Shown piece by piece: positions 1 through 8,433 of a stretch of 64,000 bases of DNA. Location of the stretch: assembly GCA_016930935.1 (NCBI GenBank), contig JAFGFT010000005.1, positions 1 to 64,000 on the forward strand, given 5' to 3'. The notes beneath the pieces are model-generated. The model made no database searches. It was not told where the DNA came from and worked only from the letters and a program-made list of their open reading frames with translations. Every line of letters begins with the position of its first letter. Position 1 is the first letter of the stretch. The position numbers and the translations under genes were made by a program. The DNA comes from Dehalococcoidia bacterium (lineage in GTDB: Bacteria; Chloroflexota; Dehalococcoidia; GIF9; AB-539-J10).

Positions 1-449
1 GCAAGGACGGCGTAGATGATGAGCCATATCACGCCTGACCATGAGGGCCAGAGAAGGGCGTATCCGACGACCACGAAGCCATAGAACAGTATCTGCGGGT
101 TTCGGCTGTGTCTGTAGACGCCGGTACAGTGGAGTTCGGGTGATTCCTGTCCCAGAGTTCGTGCCGCGCCCAGCCGTCCCATCGTGCTCAACAGCATTAC
201 CAGCCCGCCGATGATGAGCACCAGGGAAAGCCCGAACAGGGGGCTGACCGTGTCTATGGTGCTCAGCCGCGAGTCGAGAAACGCATACGACGATGCCCCG
301 TGCATGGCGAAGATGAGTATCTCAAGAGCGGTCGATTGGCTGGTGAGCTTTCCATACCGCTTGTAGTCCTGTGCCACGCGCGTGAAAATCAGTGCGCCCA
401 ATATGGGCAGCACAATCGCCAACATCGCCATCGTCATTGTGGCATTCAT
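1..449 (-). CDS. Isoprenylcysteine carboxylmethyltransferase-family membrane protein (partial)
   Basis: This frame is read on the minus strand and is open to the window edge, so the C-terminus is missing. About 149 residues are visible from ATG 449; a second in-frame ATG lies a few codons later. The protein starts with a hydrophobic helix (MAMLAIVLPILGALIF), has two more hydrophobic stretches, and then the motif GVYRHSRNPQILFYGFVVVG. A G-x-Y-R-x-x-R-N-P signature followed by a membrane helix is typical of the ICMT/PEMT/NnrU group of SAM-dependent membrane methyltransferases. It is absent from the supplied ORF track because it runs off the edge. The substrate cannot be told, and the SAM-binding C-terminal part lies outside. 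It is divergent from the HD-GYP gene. Confidence 0.72.
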   Translation of the reverse strand, partial: MNATMTMAMLAIVLPILGALIFTRVAQDYKRYGKLTSQSTALEILIFAMHGASSYAFLDSRLSTIDTVSPLFGLSLVLIIGGLVMLLSTMGRLGAARTLGQESPELHCTGVYRHSRNPQILFYGFVVVGYALLWPSWSGVIWLIIYAVL

Positions 450-562
450 CGCAGCCTCCCACTTCCGATTCTATCATCTTAGGCGTGCCTGCATCGCGAG
501 TGCTGTCGCGTTTCTGCCGTGTTCTCCTGTGGCCGTGAAGTCGAGTTGGACTTCACCCTCGC

Positions 563-592
563 TTGACATCATTTCTTCGATAGGTCTATCGT
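563..592 (+). promoter_or_regulatory. Candidate promoter with internal palindrome ahead of the PAS-HD-GYP gene
   Basis: A perfect TTGACA (563-568) is followed after 18 bases by TATCGT (587-592). Between them and overlapping the -10 is a perfect inverted repeat, CGATAG-GT-CTATCG (578-591). The position, about 70 bases upstream of the RBS, suits a regulated promoter for the HD-GYP gene. The -10 is weak, so this is a candidate only. Confidence 0.45.
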
Positions 593-658
593 CGAGTGAT
601 TGCAGCCACGTCCTACCACTCGTGGTTGTTCGTAAGGTGGACAGGAGAACTGACTGAT

Positions 659-2059
659 ATGCCGCCAAGCAGAAACAAGGCCGATGAGGTACTACGACAG
701 GCCCGGGAGGCACTGTGGGCAGGTCTGGACTATGCCCCTGGTGCAATCTACGTGACCGACGTCAGCGGAGTTCTTCTCTACTGTAACCGGAAGGTTGAGG
801 AACTGACCGGATATAAGAAGGAGGAGCTTATCGGAACGCCCCTTCTTACCAGTGGCCTTCTTGCAGAAACACAAGAGGCCAGGACGCGAATTCTGCAGGC
901 GTCCGGTGCGACAGGGGAGACGAGCGGACCCGATGAGATGAGGCTCACAAGGAAGGATGGGAGCACTCTGTGGGTTGAAATCAACACCACTCACGTCACG
1001 CAGCCAGGTGGCGACGTGACTATTGGCTTCGTTCGTGATGTGAGTGCGCGCAAGCAGACCGAGCGCGCTCTTGAGGCGGAGAGAGATAGATTTCGGGGCT
1101 ACCTGCACATAACGGGCAGCGCTATCGTGTTGCTGGATGCTGAGGGGAGAGTAGGGCTTGTAAACCATCGGGCTTGTGCGATTCTTGGTTACCCGCAGAA
1201 GGAAATACTGGGAAAGTCCTGGTTTGATTCGTTCATCCCTGAGCGGTTTCGCGACGAGTTGAGAGATGTCTTCGACCGGCAGATGAGGGGAGAGGCCGAG
1301 ACTCTTGAGAATCTCGAGAACCCTGTTGCAACCAGCTACGGAGAGGAACGACTCATCGCATGGCGTACCACAGTGCTGCGTGAGGGAGGGAAGACTGTGG
1401 GGGTGCTTTGCTCAGGGGAGGATGTCACCGAGTCCAGACGTGCGCAGGAGCAGCTCGAATTGAGCCGTCGGCGAATTGAACATATGCTGAAGGGAATGAT
1501 TGTGGTCATAGAACGAATGACCGAGATGAAAGATGCCTATACATCGGGGCATCAACAGAGAGTCGCGGAGTTGTCAACGGCGATCGCACGGCAACTCGGG
1601 CTGCCCGAGGAAACCTGCGTCTCGCTTGTTGATATGGCGGCGCGCGTCCATGACATAGGCAAGATAGCCGTACCTGCCGAGATACTGACGAGGCCGGGGA
1701 AGCTTCGTGACGTGGAAGTGGCACTGATTAAGGCACATCCCCTGGTTGGCTACGAGATTCTCAAGAGTGCAGACCTTCCATATCCAGTGGCGGAGGCAGT
1801 GCTGCAGCATCACGAAAGGTTGGACGGTTCCGGCTATCCGCAGGGTCTTTCAGGCTATGGCATCCTCCCCGAGGCACAGATACTGGTGGTTGCTGACGTG
1901 GTGGAGACGATGTCCTCCCACCGGCCATATCGAGCGTCACTGGGCATAGAGGCAGCGCTGGAAGAAATCTCACGGGGCAGTGGTACCCTCTATGATTCAG
2001 ATGTAGTGGCCGCCTGCCTGGAACTCTTCCGACGTCAGGGGTTCACGTTCTCTGACTGA
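659..2059 (+). CDS. PAS-PAS-HD-GYP protein, probable cyclic-di-GMP phosphodiesterase
   Basis: The 466-residue product has a PAS domain at about 18-132 (LDYAPGAIYVTDVSGVLLYC), a second PAS at about 140-260, a short linker helix, and an HD-GYP domain at about 285-460. The HD motif is seen as VHDIGK and the GYP motif as HHERLDGSGYP, so the metal and substrate residues look intact. HD-GYP enzymes hydrolyse c-di-GMP; the PAS domains should sense a ligand or redox signal, but no haem or flavin signature was identified. No membrane segment is present, so it is cytoplasmic. The ORF track starts at 596, but ATG 659 is preferred because AGGAG lies 11 bases upstream and the earlier residues look non-coding. 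It stands alone. Confidence 0.9.
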   Translation: MPPSRNKADEVLRQAREALWAGLDYAPGAIYVTDVSGVLLYCNRKVEELTGYKKEELIGTPLLTSGLLAETQEARTRILQASGATGETSGPDEMRLTRKDGSTLWVEINTTHVTQPGGDVTIGFVRDVSARKQTERALEAERDRFRGYLHITGSAIVLLDAEGRVGLVNHRACAILGYPQKEILGKSWFDSFIPERFRDELRDVFDRQMRGEAETLENLENPVATSYGEERLIAWRTTVLREGGKTVGVLCSGEDVTESRRAQEQLELSRRRIEHMLKGMIVVIERMTEMKDAYTSGHQQRVAELSTAIARQLGLPEETCVSLVDMAARVHDIGKIAVPAEILTRPGKLRDVEVALIKAHPLVGYEILKSADLPYPVAEAVLQHHERLDGSGYPQGLSGYGILPEAQILVVADVVETMSSHRPYRASLGIEAALEEISRGSGTLYDSDVVAACLELFRRQGFTFSD

Positions 2060-2464
2060 CGGGAGAGTGACCTTACACATGCGCGATAGCGGATGTGGCA
2101 TCTCTGTCGCCGCAAATCTTGTGTGGCTGACCTGCATGATGTGATGTGTTTCTTTGAGAATCTCTCGCCGGTAGCGCGTGCGTCACTTCGTATGTGTAGG
2201 ATGGGTCGATTCTGACGTCCGCAAGTGTAGTCCTGCAGCATGAACTGCAACGGCGACGCCATGGCACTCTGACTCTCTTCCGGTTTCAATCGTCGTGCTC
2301 ACTGAACGTACTGCTGTTTCGATGACAGTGCGTGGCGCAGTTGATAGGGACGAAGACGCGTCCGATGGGATGCGCTGACGGAAAACGGATAGAATGTGGG
2401 GGCGAATCCCTGCTAGGATTCCTTCCGTCTGCTCTGATTCGTTCAGAGGAGACACGCACACCTT
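2060..2464. other. Intergenic region, no gene recognised
   Basis: These 405 bases separate the HD-GYP gene from the EamA gene. The overlapping ORFs in the track have arginine/serine-rich shadow-like composition and no ribosome site. A TAGAAT hexamer at 2390-2395 could be a -10 box for the EamA gene, but no good -35 is seen. Confidence 0.5.
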
Positions 2465-3415
2465 ATGAAGACTGTCGATTGGATTCGTCTGGTAGGTCTC
2501 TCCATTCTATGGGGAGGCACGTTCCTCTTTCAGGCACTATCGCTGAGAGCGTTTCCCGCTCTCACGATAGTGTTCTTCCGTGTATTCTTCGGCGCCTGCG
2601 TGTTCTGGCTGCTGCTTCTCGTGATGCGGCAGAGCATGCCCCGGGACCGGCGCACGTGGGGTGCATTCTTCATTATGGGCCTCATCAACAACGCCATTCC
2701 GTTCAGTCTCATCACATGGGAGCAGATACACGTAGAAGGAGGCATCGCGTCCATCATGAACGCGGTTACCTCTTGTTTTGCGGTTGTGCTGGCACACTTC
2801 CTTACCAGGGATGAGAGGCTGAGTGTCCGCAAGGTGGTAGGCGTGCTCATAGGCTTCGCCGGCGCATACGTGCTGCTGCAACCGGAACTGGATGGTGGTG
2901 TTTCCATGCGTGGCTTCGGGCAGATGGCAGGGCTGCTTGCCTCACTCTCGCTCGCGCTGGGGGGCATATTCGGAAAGCGGTTCAAGACACTCACGCCGAT
3001 GGTAACGGCGACCGGCATGTTGACCTGTTCTTCTCTGGTCATGTTGCCCATCGTAATGGTGATAGACAAGCCGTGGACGTATGCTGCCACTACGAGTGGT
3101 GTTGGCGCTATCGCCGGGTTGGTGCTTCTCAGCACCGTACTGGCCTACATCCTTTATTTCAGCGTGCTTCGCTCTTCCGGCGCCACCAACCTGCTTCTCG
3201 TGACGCTGCTCATGCCTATTTCTGCGCACATCCTCGGGGCCACATTCCTGTCTGAGCCGCTGTATGCCACGTCCGTCATCGGTATGGTGTGCATTGTGAT
3301 CGGACTCTCCATAATAGACGGGAGAGTTGTGGCGCGCATCAGAGGAGTCCCCTGGCAGGGTTCGATGCCCACGCTGCCTCCGCAACAGGAGGAAGGTAAT
3401 GACAGACCTTCATGA
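2465..3415 (+). CDS. EamA/DMT-family transporter
   Basis: The 316-residue protein has about ten hydrophobic segments in two homologous halves, as usual for EamA (drug/metabolite transporter) exporters. The first helix carries the family-typical LVGLSILWGGTFLFQALS, and the second half repeats it near residue 155 (GQMAGLLASLSLALGGIFGK). The C-terminus is a short charged cytoplasmic tail. A GAGGAGA ribosome site lies upstream of ATG 2465. The gene overlaps the start of the downstream Ada gene by 17 bases, so the two are co-transcribed and perhaps translationally coupled. The transported substrate, commonly an amino acid or metabolite, cannot be inferred. Confidence 0.88.
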   Translation: MKTVDWIRLVGLSILWGGTFLFQALSLRAFPALTIVFFRVFFGACVFWLLLLVMRQSMPRDRRTWGAFFIMGLINNAIPFSLITWEQIHVEGGIASIMNAVTSCFAVVLAHFLTRDERLSVRKVVGVLIGFAGAYVLLQPELDGGVSMRGFGQMAGLLASLSLALGGIFGKRFKTLTPMVTATGMLTCSSLVMLPIVMVIDKPWTYAATTSGVGAIAGLVLLSTVLAYILYFSVLRSSGATNLLLVTLLMPISAHILGATFLSEPLYATSVIGMVCIVIGLSIIDGRVVARIRGVPWQGSMPTLPPQQEEGNDRPS

Positions 3416-4451
3416 TGAAACACTCTGGCGCGCCGTGCTGGAGAGAGATGCCGGCTATGACGGCATCTTCTACTACGGTGTGACAACCACGGGTGTGTAT
3501 TGCCGCCCTCAGTGTCCCAGTCGGAAACCGAAACGCGAGAATACCGTGTTCTCATTCTCAGGGGACGCGTTGCAGCAGGCCGGATTCCGGCCGTGCCGCC
3601 GCTGTAAGCCTGACGGGGTGGTTGAATCGGACGCAGCTGAGATGGTGGTGCGGCTCTGTCGTTTCATTGAGAATGCTGACACCATGCCGTCTCTTGCAGA
3701 CATTGCCCCATTCGCAGCAATGAGCGAATCGGCCGTCGAACGCCTCTTCCGTGGCGCTCTCGGCATCTCCCCGCACGAGTATGCGGACGCGCACCGGCGC
3801 GAGCGGTTCAGACAGGCGTTGCAGGGTGGAATGGGCGTGTTGAGCGCAGCGTATGAGTCCGGCTATGGTTCAAGCAGCAGGGTGTATGAAGGTGCGAATG
3901 GACATCTTGGCATGACGCCGAAAGCGTATCGCGATAGGGGCAGAGGACAGCATATCGGCTACACGGTGGTGGATACCGAACTCGGCTCATTGCTGGTTGC
4001 GGGTACCGGCAAGGGCATCTGTTCCGTGAAGCTGGGTGACAATCCGGAAGTATTGCTGGATGAATTCCGGCGCGAGTTCGCGGCTGCGGACCTGCTAGAG
4101 GCCGGCGAGGAGATTGCCGAATGGACCGGCGCGCTGGTCGACTATCTCTCGGGCACAGTGCCCTGGCCCCGGCTTCCCTACGATGTGAGGGCCACCGCAT
4201 TCCAGCGGCGTGTGTGGGAATACCTGCGCGCCATACCTGAAGGCCGCACGAAACACTACAGTGAGGTGGCCGCGGAACTTGGACAGCCGACGGCGACCCG
4301 TGCGGTCGCCCGCGCCTGCGCGACGAATCCGGTTGCTCTCGTGGTTCCCTGCCACAGGGTTGTGCCGAAGAGTGGGGGACTCGCTGGCTTTCGCTGGGGT
4401 ATCGAGCGCAAGCGTGCGCTCATTGAGATGGAGGCAGACCCGACGCCGTAG
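3399..4451 (+). CDS. ada: Ada-type bifunctional methyltransferase and transcriptional regulator
   Basis: The 350-residue protein has the complete Ada layout. The N-terminal zinc domain shows GVYCRPQCPSRKP and FRPCRRCKPD, supplying the four zinc-binding cysteines, one of which accepts methyl groups from DNA phosphotriesters. An AraC-type helix-turn-helix follows at about 80-165, and a C-terminal O6-alkylguanine alkyltransferase domain carries the acceptor motif VPCHRVV near residue 320. It should repair alkylated DNA and activate its own operon once methylated. ATG 3399 is chosen over the track start 3327 because AGGAGGA is 6 bases upstream. It overlaps the EamA gene, an unusual partner for Ada. 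Confidence 0.93.
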   Translation: MTDLHDETLWRAVLERDAGYDGIFYYGVTTTGVYCRPQCPSRKPKRENTVFSFSGDALQQAGFRPCRRCKPDGVVESDAAEMVVRLCRFIENADTMPSLADIAPFAAMSESAVERLFRGALGISPHEYADAHRRERFRQALQGGMGVLSAAYESGYGSSSRVYEGANGHLGMTPKAYRDRGRGQHIGYTVVDTELGSLLVAGTGKGICSVKLGDNPEVLLDEFRREFAAADLLEAGEEIAEWTGALVDYLSGTVPWPRLPYDVRATAFQRRVWEYLRAIPEGRTKHYSEVAAELGQPTATRAVARACATNPVALVVPCHRVVPKSGGLAGFRWGIERKRALIEMEADPTP

Positions 4452-4510
4452 CCCTGACGGGGAGCAGCCAGCGACGGTTGTAGCTGCGACCACCTGTGAG
4501 GGATACGTGA

Positions 4511-4539
4511 TTGTGATTACACGCCGCCTGCGGTAGTAT
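4511..4539 (+). promoter_or_regulatory. Promoter of the DsrE-like gene
   Basis: TTGTGA (4511-4516) and TAGTAT (4534-4539) are separated by exactly 17 bases and lie about 30 bases upstream of ATG 4570, giving a short leader with the AAAGGAG ribosome site. Confidence 0.5.
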
Positions 4540-4569
4540 CCTGGCAATGTGAGTGGAAAGGAGATCACT

Positions 4570-4908
4570 ATGAATGAGAGTCTTGCCGTGGTGTGGGTAT
4601 CGCGTGACAAGGAAGCCGCGATGAACATGGTGTTCATGTATGCGAAGAACTCCCTGCTTAAGAACTGGTGGGCCAAAGTCAGCCTCATCATATGGGGTCC
4701 GTCCGGTCCACTGCTGGTTGGTGATGCTGAGCTGCAGAAGGAACTCAAGGCCTTGAAGAAAGCCGGCGTGGAACTGCTGGCATGCAAAGCGTGCGCCGAC
4801 CGCTATGGGATAAGCAGTGCTCTCAGTGACCTCGGCGTCGATGTGAAGTACATGGGAGAGCCACTGACGCAGCTCCTTAAGTCGGGTACCTCCGTGCTCA
4901 CTGTCTAG
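4570..4908 (+). CDS. DsrE/DsrF-like family protein
   Basis: The 112-residue protein has the alpha/beta DsrE-like fold pattern: an early strand (LAVVWVSRDKE), a helix, a second strand (KVSLIIWGPSGPLL), a helix rich in charged residues (ELQKELKALKKAGVELLACK) and a final section with LGVDVKYMGEPLT. One cysteine pair, ACKACAD, sits where several DsrE-like proteins carry their sulfur-handling cysteine. The family acts in sulfur relay, or in many stand-alone cases has unknown function. ATG 4570 is preferred to GTG 4549 because AAAGGAGA lies just upstream of it. It is monocistronic. Confidence 0.75.
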   Translation: MNESLAVVWVSRDKEAAMNMVFMYAKNSLLKNWWAKVSLIIWGPSGPLLVGDAELQKELKALKKAGVELLACKACADRYGISSALSDLGVDVKYMGEPLTQLLKSGTSVLTV

Positions 4909-5071
4909 CGTCTTGCTGTCGGTAGAGCATAGCGCCTCTATTGCGCGTGTCGTTCCTCGAGGGTTGACGTGCCCTGAGGGGCGCATTCGCCGTTGTCTCT
5001 GCGCCTACCCTGACACTCCTCTTGCATTCCCGCAACAGGGTGTTGCCCCGCATTTGTTCCTCCATTTTGAT

Positions 5072-5108
5072 TTGACACGATGCTTTGGTTTGCTTACTAT
5101 CTAGTAAG
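5072..5108 (+). promoter_or_regulatory. Promoter with overlapping TetR-type operator
   Basis: TTGACA (5072-5077), 17 bases, then TACTAT (5095-5100) form a near-consensus promoter. Overlapping the -10 and the predicted start site is a perfect inverted repeat, CTTACT-ATCT-AGTAAG (5093-5108), a typical TetR-family operator geometry. The start codon of the TetR gene is only 8 bases past the repeat, so the repressor probably blocks its own transcription and that of the exporter. Confidence 0.8.
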
Positions 5109-5115
5109 TAAGCAT

Positions 5116-5715
5116 ATGGATACGCAGGTGAGTTGGGGAGCGGGCAAGGACACCAGGACGGCCATCATTGATATGGCTGAAGACCTGATGTTGGATAGGG
5201 GCTTCAACGGCTTCAGTTACAGTACTATCTCCGCTTCCATGGGGATACGTAACGCTGCCATTCACTACCATTTCCCTGGCAAGAGTGACCTCGGGGTGGT
5301 GGTAGTACAACGGGCGCGTGAGCGGTTTCTTGCATGGGCGCGCCAACTGGAAACGGCGGACGCCAACCCCGTGGAACGCCTTGATGCGTTTTTCGCGAGA
5401 TACATGAGATATCTGGAGCGTGGAAAACGTGTGTGCCTTGGCGGCTCACTGGAGACCGACTATAAGACATTGCCGGAGCCGATGCAGGTTGAGGCAACTG
5501 CCTTCGTATCGGCCATCATGGCGTGGTGGGAGACTCTGCTTGAGACGGGACGGAAAGAGGGAGTGTTTGGCTTTCCGGGGGAGTCTCGTGACCAGGCTGT
5601 GGTGGTCATGGCTACCCTTCAGGGAGCGCTTCAGACGAGCAGGGTTGTGGAACCTCCATGTTTGTCGGCTGCGATGGAACAGACGCGGCGGATGATAGTG
5701 GTGAAGTCGCAGTGA
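5116..5715 (+). CDS. TetR/AcrR-family transcriptional repressor
   Basis: The 199-residue protein begins with the TetR DNA-binding domain at about 13-60: AIIDMAEDLMLDRGFNGFS, then the recognition helix region MGIRNAAIHYHFPGKSDL. The C-terminal ligand domain is divergent, with a helix containing RYMRYLERGKRVCLGG that resembles the AcuR/NemR-like group. ATG 5116 is used; the track start 5080 lies within the promoter. The leader is very short and has no clear ribosome site, so translation may be nearly leaderless, or GTG 5128 may be used. The gene sits 58 bases ahead of an MFS exporter and behind its own palindromic operator, so it probably senses the compound exported. Confidence 0.9.
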   Translation: MDTQVSWGAGKDTRTAIIDMAEDLMLDRGFNGFSYSTISASMGIRNAAIHYHFPGKSDLGVVVVQRARERFLAWARQLETADANPVERLDAFFARYMRYLERGKRVCLGGSLETDYKTLPEPMQVEATAFVSAIMAWWETLLETGRKEGVFGFPGESRDQAVVVMATLQGALQTSRVVEPPCLSAAMEQTRRMIVVKSQ

Positions 5716-5773
5716 CCTGTTTCACACCTCATTTGTCAGACTACTGTCTATTCGCAGGAGAGGGTTGCTGCCT

Positions 5774-7045
5774 ATGAGTTCCCGAATCACTGACGCTTCG
5801 ACGTGCCAGACATCCCAAGAGGCCGTTCGTTCGATTGGAATCGGACGAATCACGGCCATACTGGCCGCCGTTGCCGCTGTCGGCCAGGTCTCAACGACCA
5901 TCTATCTGCCCTCCATTCCCATGATGGCAGTGCAGCTCGGGACGCCGGAGAGCCTTGTCCAACTGACCATTGTTGCCTATCTTGTTCCCTTTGCCCTGTT
6001 CCAGCTTCTTGCCGGTCCTGTCTCGGACAGTCGAGGTCGAAGGGTGACACTGGCCTGGGGGCTTGGGCTCTTCATCCTGGGCAGTGGCCTCGGAGCGCTC
6101 TCCTGGAATGTCCCGATTCTCTTCGTGGCGAGGTTCCTCCAGGGGGTCGGCGCATCTGCCGGCTACTCGGTTTCCAGGGCTGTAGCTCGTGACCTGTTCG
6201 AAGGCTCTGACCTGACACGAGTGATTGGGGATATCGCGCTGATTTTCGCCCTTGCTCCGGGCTGTATGCCGCTGGTGGGTGGTATTGCGAACGACGTGCT
6301 CGGGTGGCGCGCGAACTTCGCCATCCCTGTTGTGTTCGGCCTCGCTATTCTGACAGCGGTGCTTGTGTTTCTGCCGGAGACGCTTCGTTCAAGGACGCGC
6401 CTCGATGTGGCTCGGCTTGCCGGCGTTGTCTACATGCCGATAGCCAGGTCGGCGCATTTCCTCAGCTTTGCATTGCTGTCGACGGTGCCGTTCACCGGCC
6501 TCTTTGCATTCTTCGCGGCCGGACCTGCCTACACCATCAATGTCGTCGGTCTGACCCCGATGCAGTTCGGGATGCTCCCGCCGATAGCGGTCAGCGGCGT
6601 CCTAGTAGGACTGAAGCTTTCGCGACGGATGCTTCGTCGTTCCCGCGCAGGGCAGGTTATCACGCTCGGTATCGTGGTCGGGCTCGTTGCTGCAGGCCTC
6701 ATCCTGTCGCTGCACCGCTTCGGTCTTCTCGATGCGGCGGCGCTGACGGCGGGCATGTTCATCCATGGTGTGGGACTGGGAATCATTGTCCCTGTCACGA
6801 GCGCTGAGGCTATTCGTCCTTTTGGCTCGTCCGCAGGAGCAGCGTCCGCACTGCTTGGGTTCATTCAGATGACCGGCGCGATACTGGGCACGCTGGTGAC
6901 GAGCCAGCTTGGCACCCTTCTCGGCAGGTATGCCTTCCCCGAGGTGATGCTTGCCGGCGCACTGCTGGGCTGCCTGGTGCTGTGGCTGTCGCGGCGCGTT
7001 ATCTTCGAAGACCTGTATGCCGGAGCAATCCGGCGGACTGACTGA
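5774..7045 (+). CDS. MFS multidrug exporter, Bcr/CflA type
   Basis: The 423-residue protein has 12 hydrophobic segments. The first helix region (TTIYLPSIPMMAVQLGTPE) matches the typical Bcr/CflA start, and the MFS motif A is seen as GPVSDSRGRRVTLAWG in the loop between helices 2 and 3. GVGASAGYSVSRAVARD follows, as in drug:proton antiporters of the DHA1 group. ATG 5774 is chosen over TTG 5765 because AGGAG ends 13 bases upstream of it and only a few bases from TTG. It is very probably co-transcribed with the upstream TetR gene and repressed by it. The substrate may be a drug or a toxic metabolite. Confidence 0.9.
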   Translation: MSSRITDASTCQTSQEAVRSIGIGRITAILAAVAAVGQVSTTIYLPSIPMMAVQLGTPESLVQLTIVAYLVPFALFQLLAGPVSDSRGRRVTLAWGLGLFILGSGLGALSWNVPILFVARFLQGVGASAGYSVSRAVARDLFEGSDLTRVIGDIALIFALAPGCMPLVGGIANDVLGWRANFAIPVVFGLAILTAVLVFLPETLRSRTRLDVARLAGVVYMPIARSAHFLSFALLSTVPFTGLFAFFAAGPAYTINVVGLTPMQFGMLPPIAVSGVLVGLKLSRRMLRRSRAGQVITLGIVVGLVAAGLILSLHRFGLLDAAALTAGMFIHGVGLGIIVPVTSAEAIRPFGSSAGAASALLGFIQMTGAILGTLVTSQLGTLLGRYAFPEVMLAGALLGCLVLWLSRRVIFEDLYAGAIRRTD

Positions 7046-7118
7046 CTTCATAGCTACATCTGACATTCCCATTCAGACTATTCACTCATAGGGCGAGCAT
7101 GACCATTCAGGAGGAAAC

Positions 7119-7907
7119 ATGGCACTGACCGTTAGCCAGGTAGAACAAGTTGCAAAGGAACTCATTGAGGCGGAAAGAACCGGCGTTCCGGTTGAAACGC
7201 TGACCGAGAGATTCGGCGACATATCCTACGAGGACGCGTACGCTGTCCAGTTGAAGACCGTCGACATCAAGACGAAGGCAGGGTCTGTAATCGTCGGCAA
7301 GAAGATTGGTTTTACGAGCAAGGCGATGATGGACCAGTTCAATATTCGAGAGCCGGACTACGGCATGCTTGATGACAGGATAGTCTTTCGTGAAGGACAG
7401 CCTATCCCTATGGCCAGCCTCATCTTCCCAAGGATTGAGCCCGAGATTGCGTTTCTTCTGAAGCATGACCTCAAGGGGCCGGGCGTGAATGCTGCCACCG
7501 TCCTTGAAGCGACGGAGGGCGTGCTGCCTGCACTGGAGGTCGTCGACAGTCGCTATGGACCAAAGCAGATTACCGTCAAGGACTCAATTGCTGACAATGC
7601 GTCTGCAGGGTTGATGATACTCGGGGGGAAGCTGACTCCGGTGAAAGACCTGGACATGCGCCTGATTGGTATGGTATTTGAACACAATGGCAGGCTGGTG
7701 AGCACGGGAGCAGGGGCGGCCGTGTTCGGAAATCCTGCCCAGTCTGTTGCATGGCTGGCAAACAAACTCTCCGAGTTTGGTATCACTATCAAGAAGGGCG
7801 AGTTTGTGATGTCCGGCAGCCTGGTGTCTGCGGTGAAGGTTGAGGAGGGCTCGTTCTTCACCGCAACGTTTGATCGTCTCGGGGCGGTGTCCGCGCTGTT
7901 TGAGTAG
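7119..7907 (+). CDS. 2-keto-4-pentenoate hydratase / 2-oxohex-3-enedioate decarboxylase family enzyme
   Basis: The 262-residue protein belongs to the MhpD/DmpE/DmpH branch of the fumarylacetoacetate hydrolase superfamily. Visible family features are GKKIGFTSKAMMDQFNIREPDYG near residues 65-90, the metal-binding IEPEIAFLL near 110, ALEVVDSRY near 143 and ADNASAGLMILGG near 162. Relatives hydrate 2-oxopent-4-enoate or decarboxylate 4-oxalocrotonate with Mg2+ in meta-cleavage of aromatics; which reaction applies here cannot be told. AGGAGGAAAC immediately precedes ATG 7119. No ring-cleavage dioxygenase or aldolase lies nearby, so this is not a complete meta pathway; the next gene encodes an AhpD-like protein. 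Confidence 0.88.
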   Translation: MALTVSQVEQVAKELIEAERTGVPVETLTERFGDISYEDAYAVQLKTVDIKTKAGSVIVGKKIGFTSKAMMDQFNIREPDYGMLDDRIVFREGQPIPMASLIFPRIEPEIAFLLKHDLKGPGVNAATVLEATEGVLPALEVVDSRYGPKQITVKDSIADNASAGLMILGGKLTPVKDLDMRLIGMVFEHNGRLVSTGAGAAVFGNPAQSVAWLANKLSEFGITIKKGEFVMSGSLVSAVKVEEGSFFTATFDRLGAVSALFE

Positions 7908-7959
7908 TTGCCACATGATGGGCGAATACTACGGAAATGGGTAGAAAGGAGGCATGAAT

Positions 7960-8301
7960 ATGGAGAGTCAACTCGAATCCAACCAGGAACGTCTGAGGCT
8001 GTATGGAAAGCTCAAGGAACTATTGCCCGAAACGCTTGCCGCGGAAGTGAAGGTTGGCGATGAAGCCTACGCTGATGGTGCGCTGTCCGCGAAGCAGAAG
8101 AGGCTCATTGCACTGGGAGTAGCCCTCGGAAGGGGTTGCACGAATTGCATCCTCGGCCAGACGATGCGAGCCCTGGAGGCCGACGCAACCGCGGATGAGA
8201 TTCTTGAGGTGACCGGAGTCGCCGTTGCCATAGGCGGGACCATGGGCGCCGCCGAGTCACTCCGCGTGGTGAAACTGCTCGAGGAACTGGGCAAGTTGTA
8301 G
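7960..8301 (+). CDS. Carboxymuconolactone decarboxylase/AhpD-like protein
   Basis: The 113-residue protein is helical and carries the AhpD-like motif GCTNCILGQTMRALEA (C-x-x-C with a histidine replaced by glutamine in the usual CxxCxxxH position) near residues 59-75. AhpD-type proteins use the CxxC pair as a thiol redox site; true carboxymuconolactone decarboxylases lack it. ATG 7960 is chosen over ATG 7954 because AAAGGAGG ends 7 bases before it and only one base before the other. It follows the hydratase gene by 52 bases and is followed by a strong terminator, so the two genes form the end of an operon. Confidence 0.85.
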   Translation: MESQLESNQERLRLYGKLKELLPETLAAEVKVGDEAYADGALSAKQKRLIALGVALGRGCTNCILGQTMRALEADATADEILEVTGVAVAIGGTMGAAESLRVVKLLEELGKL

Positions 8302-8330
8302 TCATTGGTTCCTAAGTTAGTGCTTAGTGT

Positions 8331-8371
8331 GCAGGGGGTGTGGTAGTTGTTCCCTCCCCCTGCCTTCTTTT
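8331..8371 (+). terminator. Rho-independent terminator
   Basis: GCAGGGGG (8331-8338) pairs perfectly with CCCCCTGC (8356-8363) and is followed by CTTCTTTT. It lies 30 bases after the AhpD-like gene and between convergent transcription units. Confidence 0.75.
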
Positions 8372-8433
8372 GCGTGGCGTCATTCCCAATAGAACGGGAG
8401 TACATGCAGTGCTCTGTTCGAATCAGAGTGGTG

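Noticed and set aside
7119-8301. Hydratase plus carboxymuconolactone-decarboxylase-like gene as an aromatic ring-cleavage operon.
   Set aside because: The second protein has the AhpD-type CxxC and there are no ring-cleavage dioxygenase, dehydrogenase or aldolase genes nearby.
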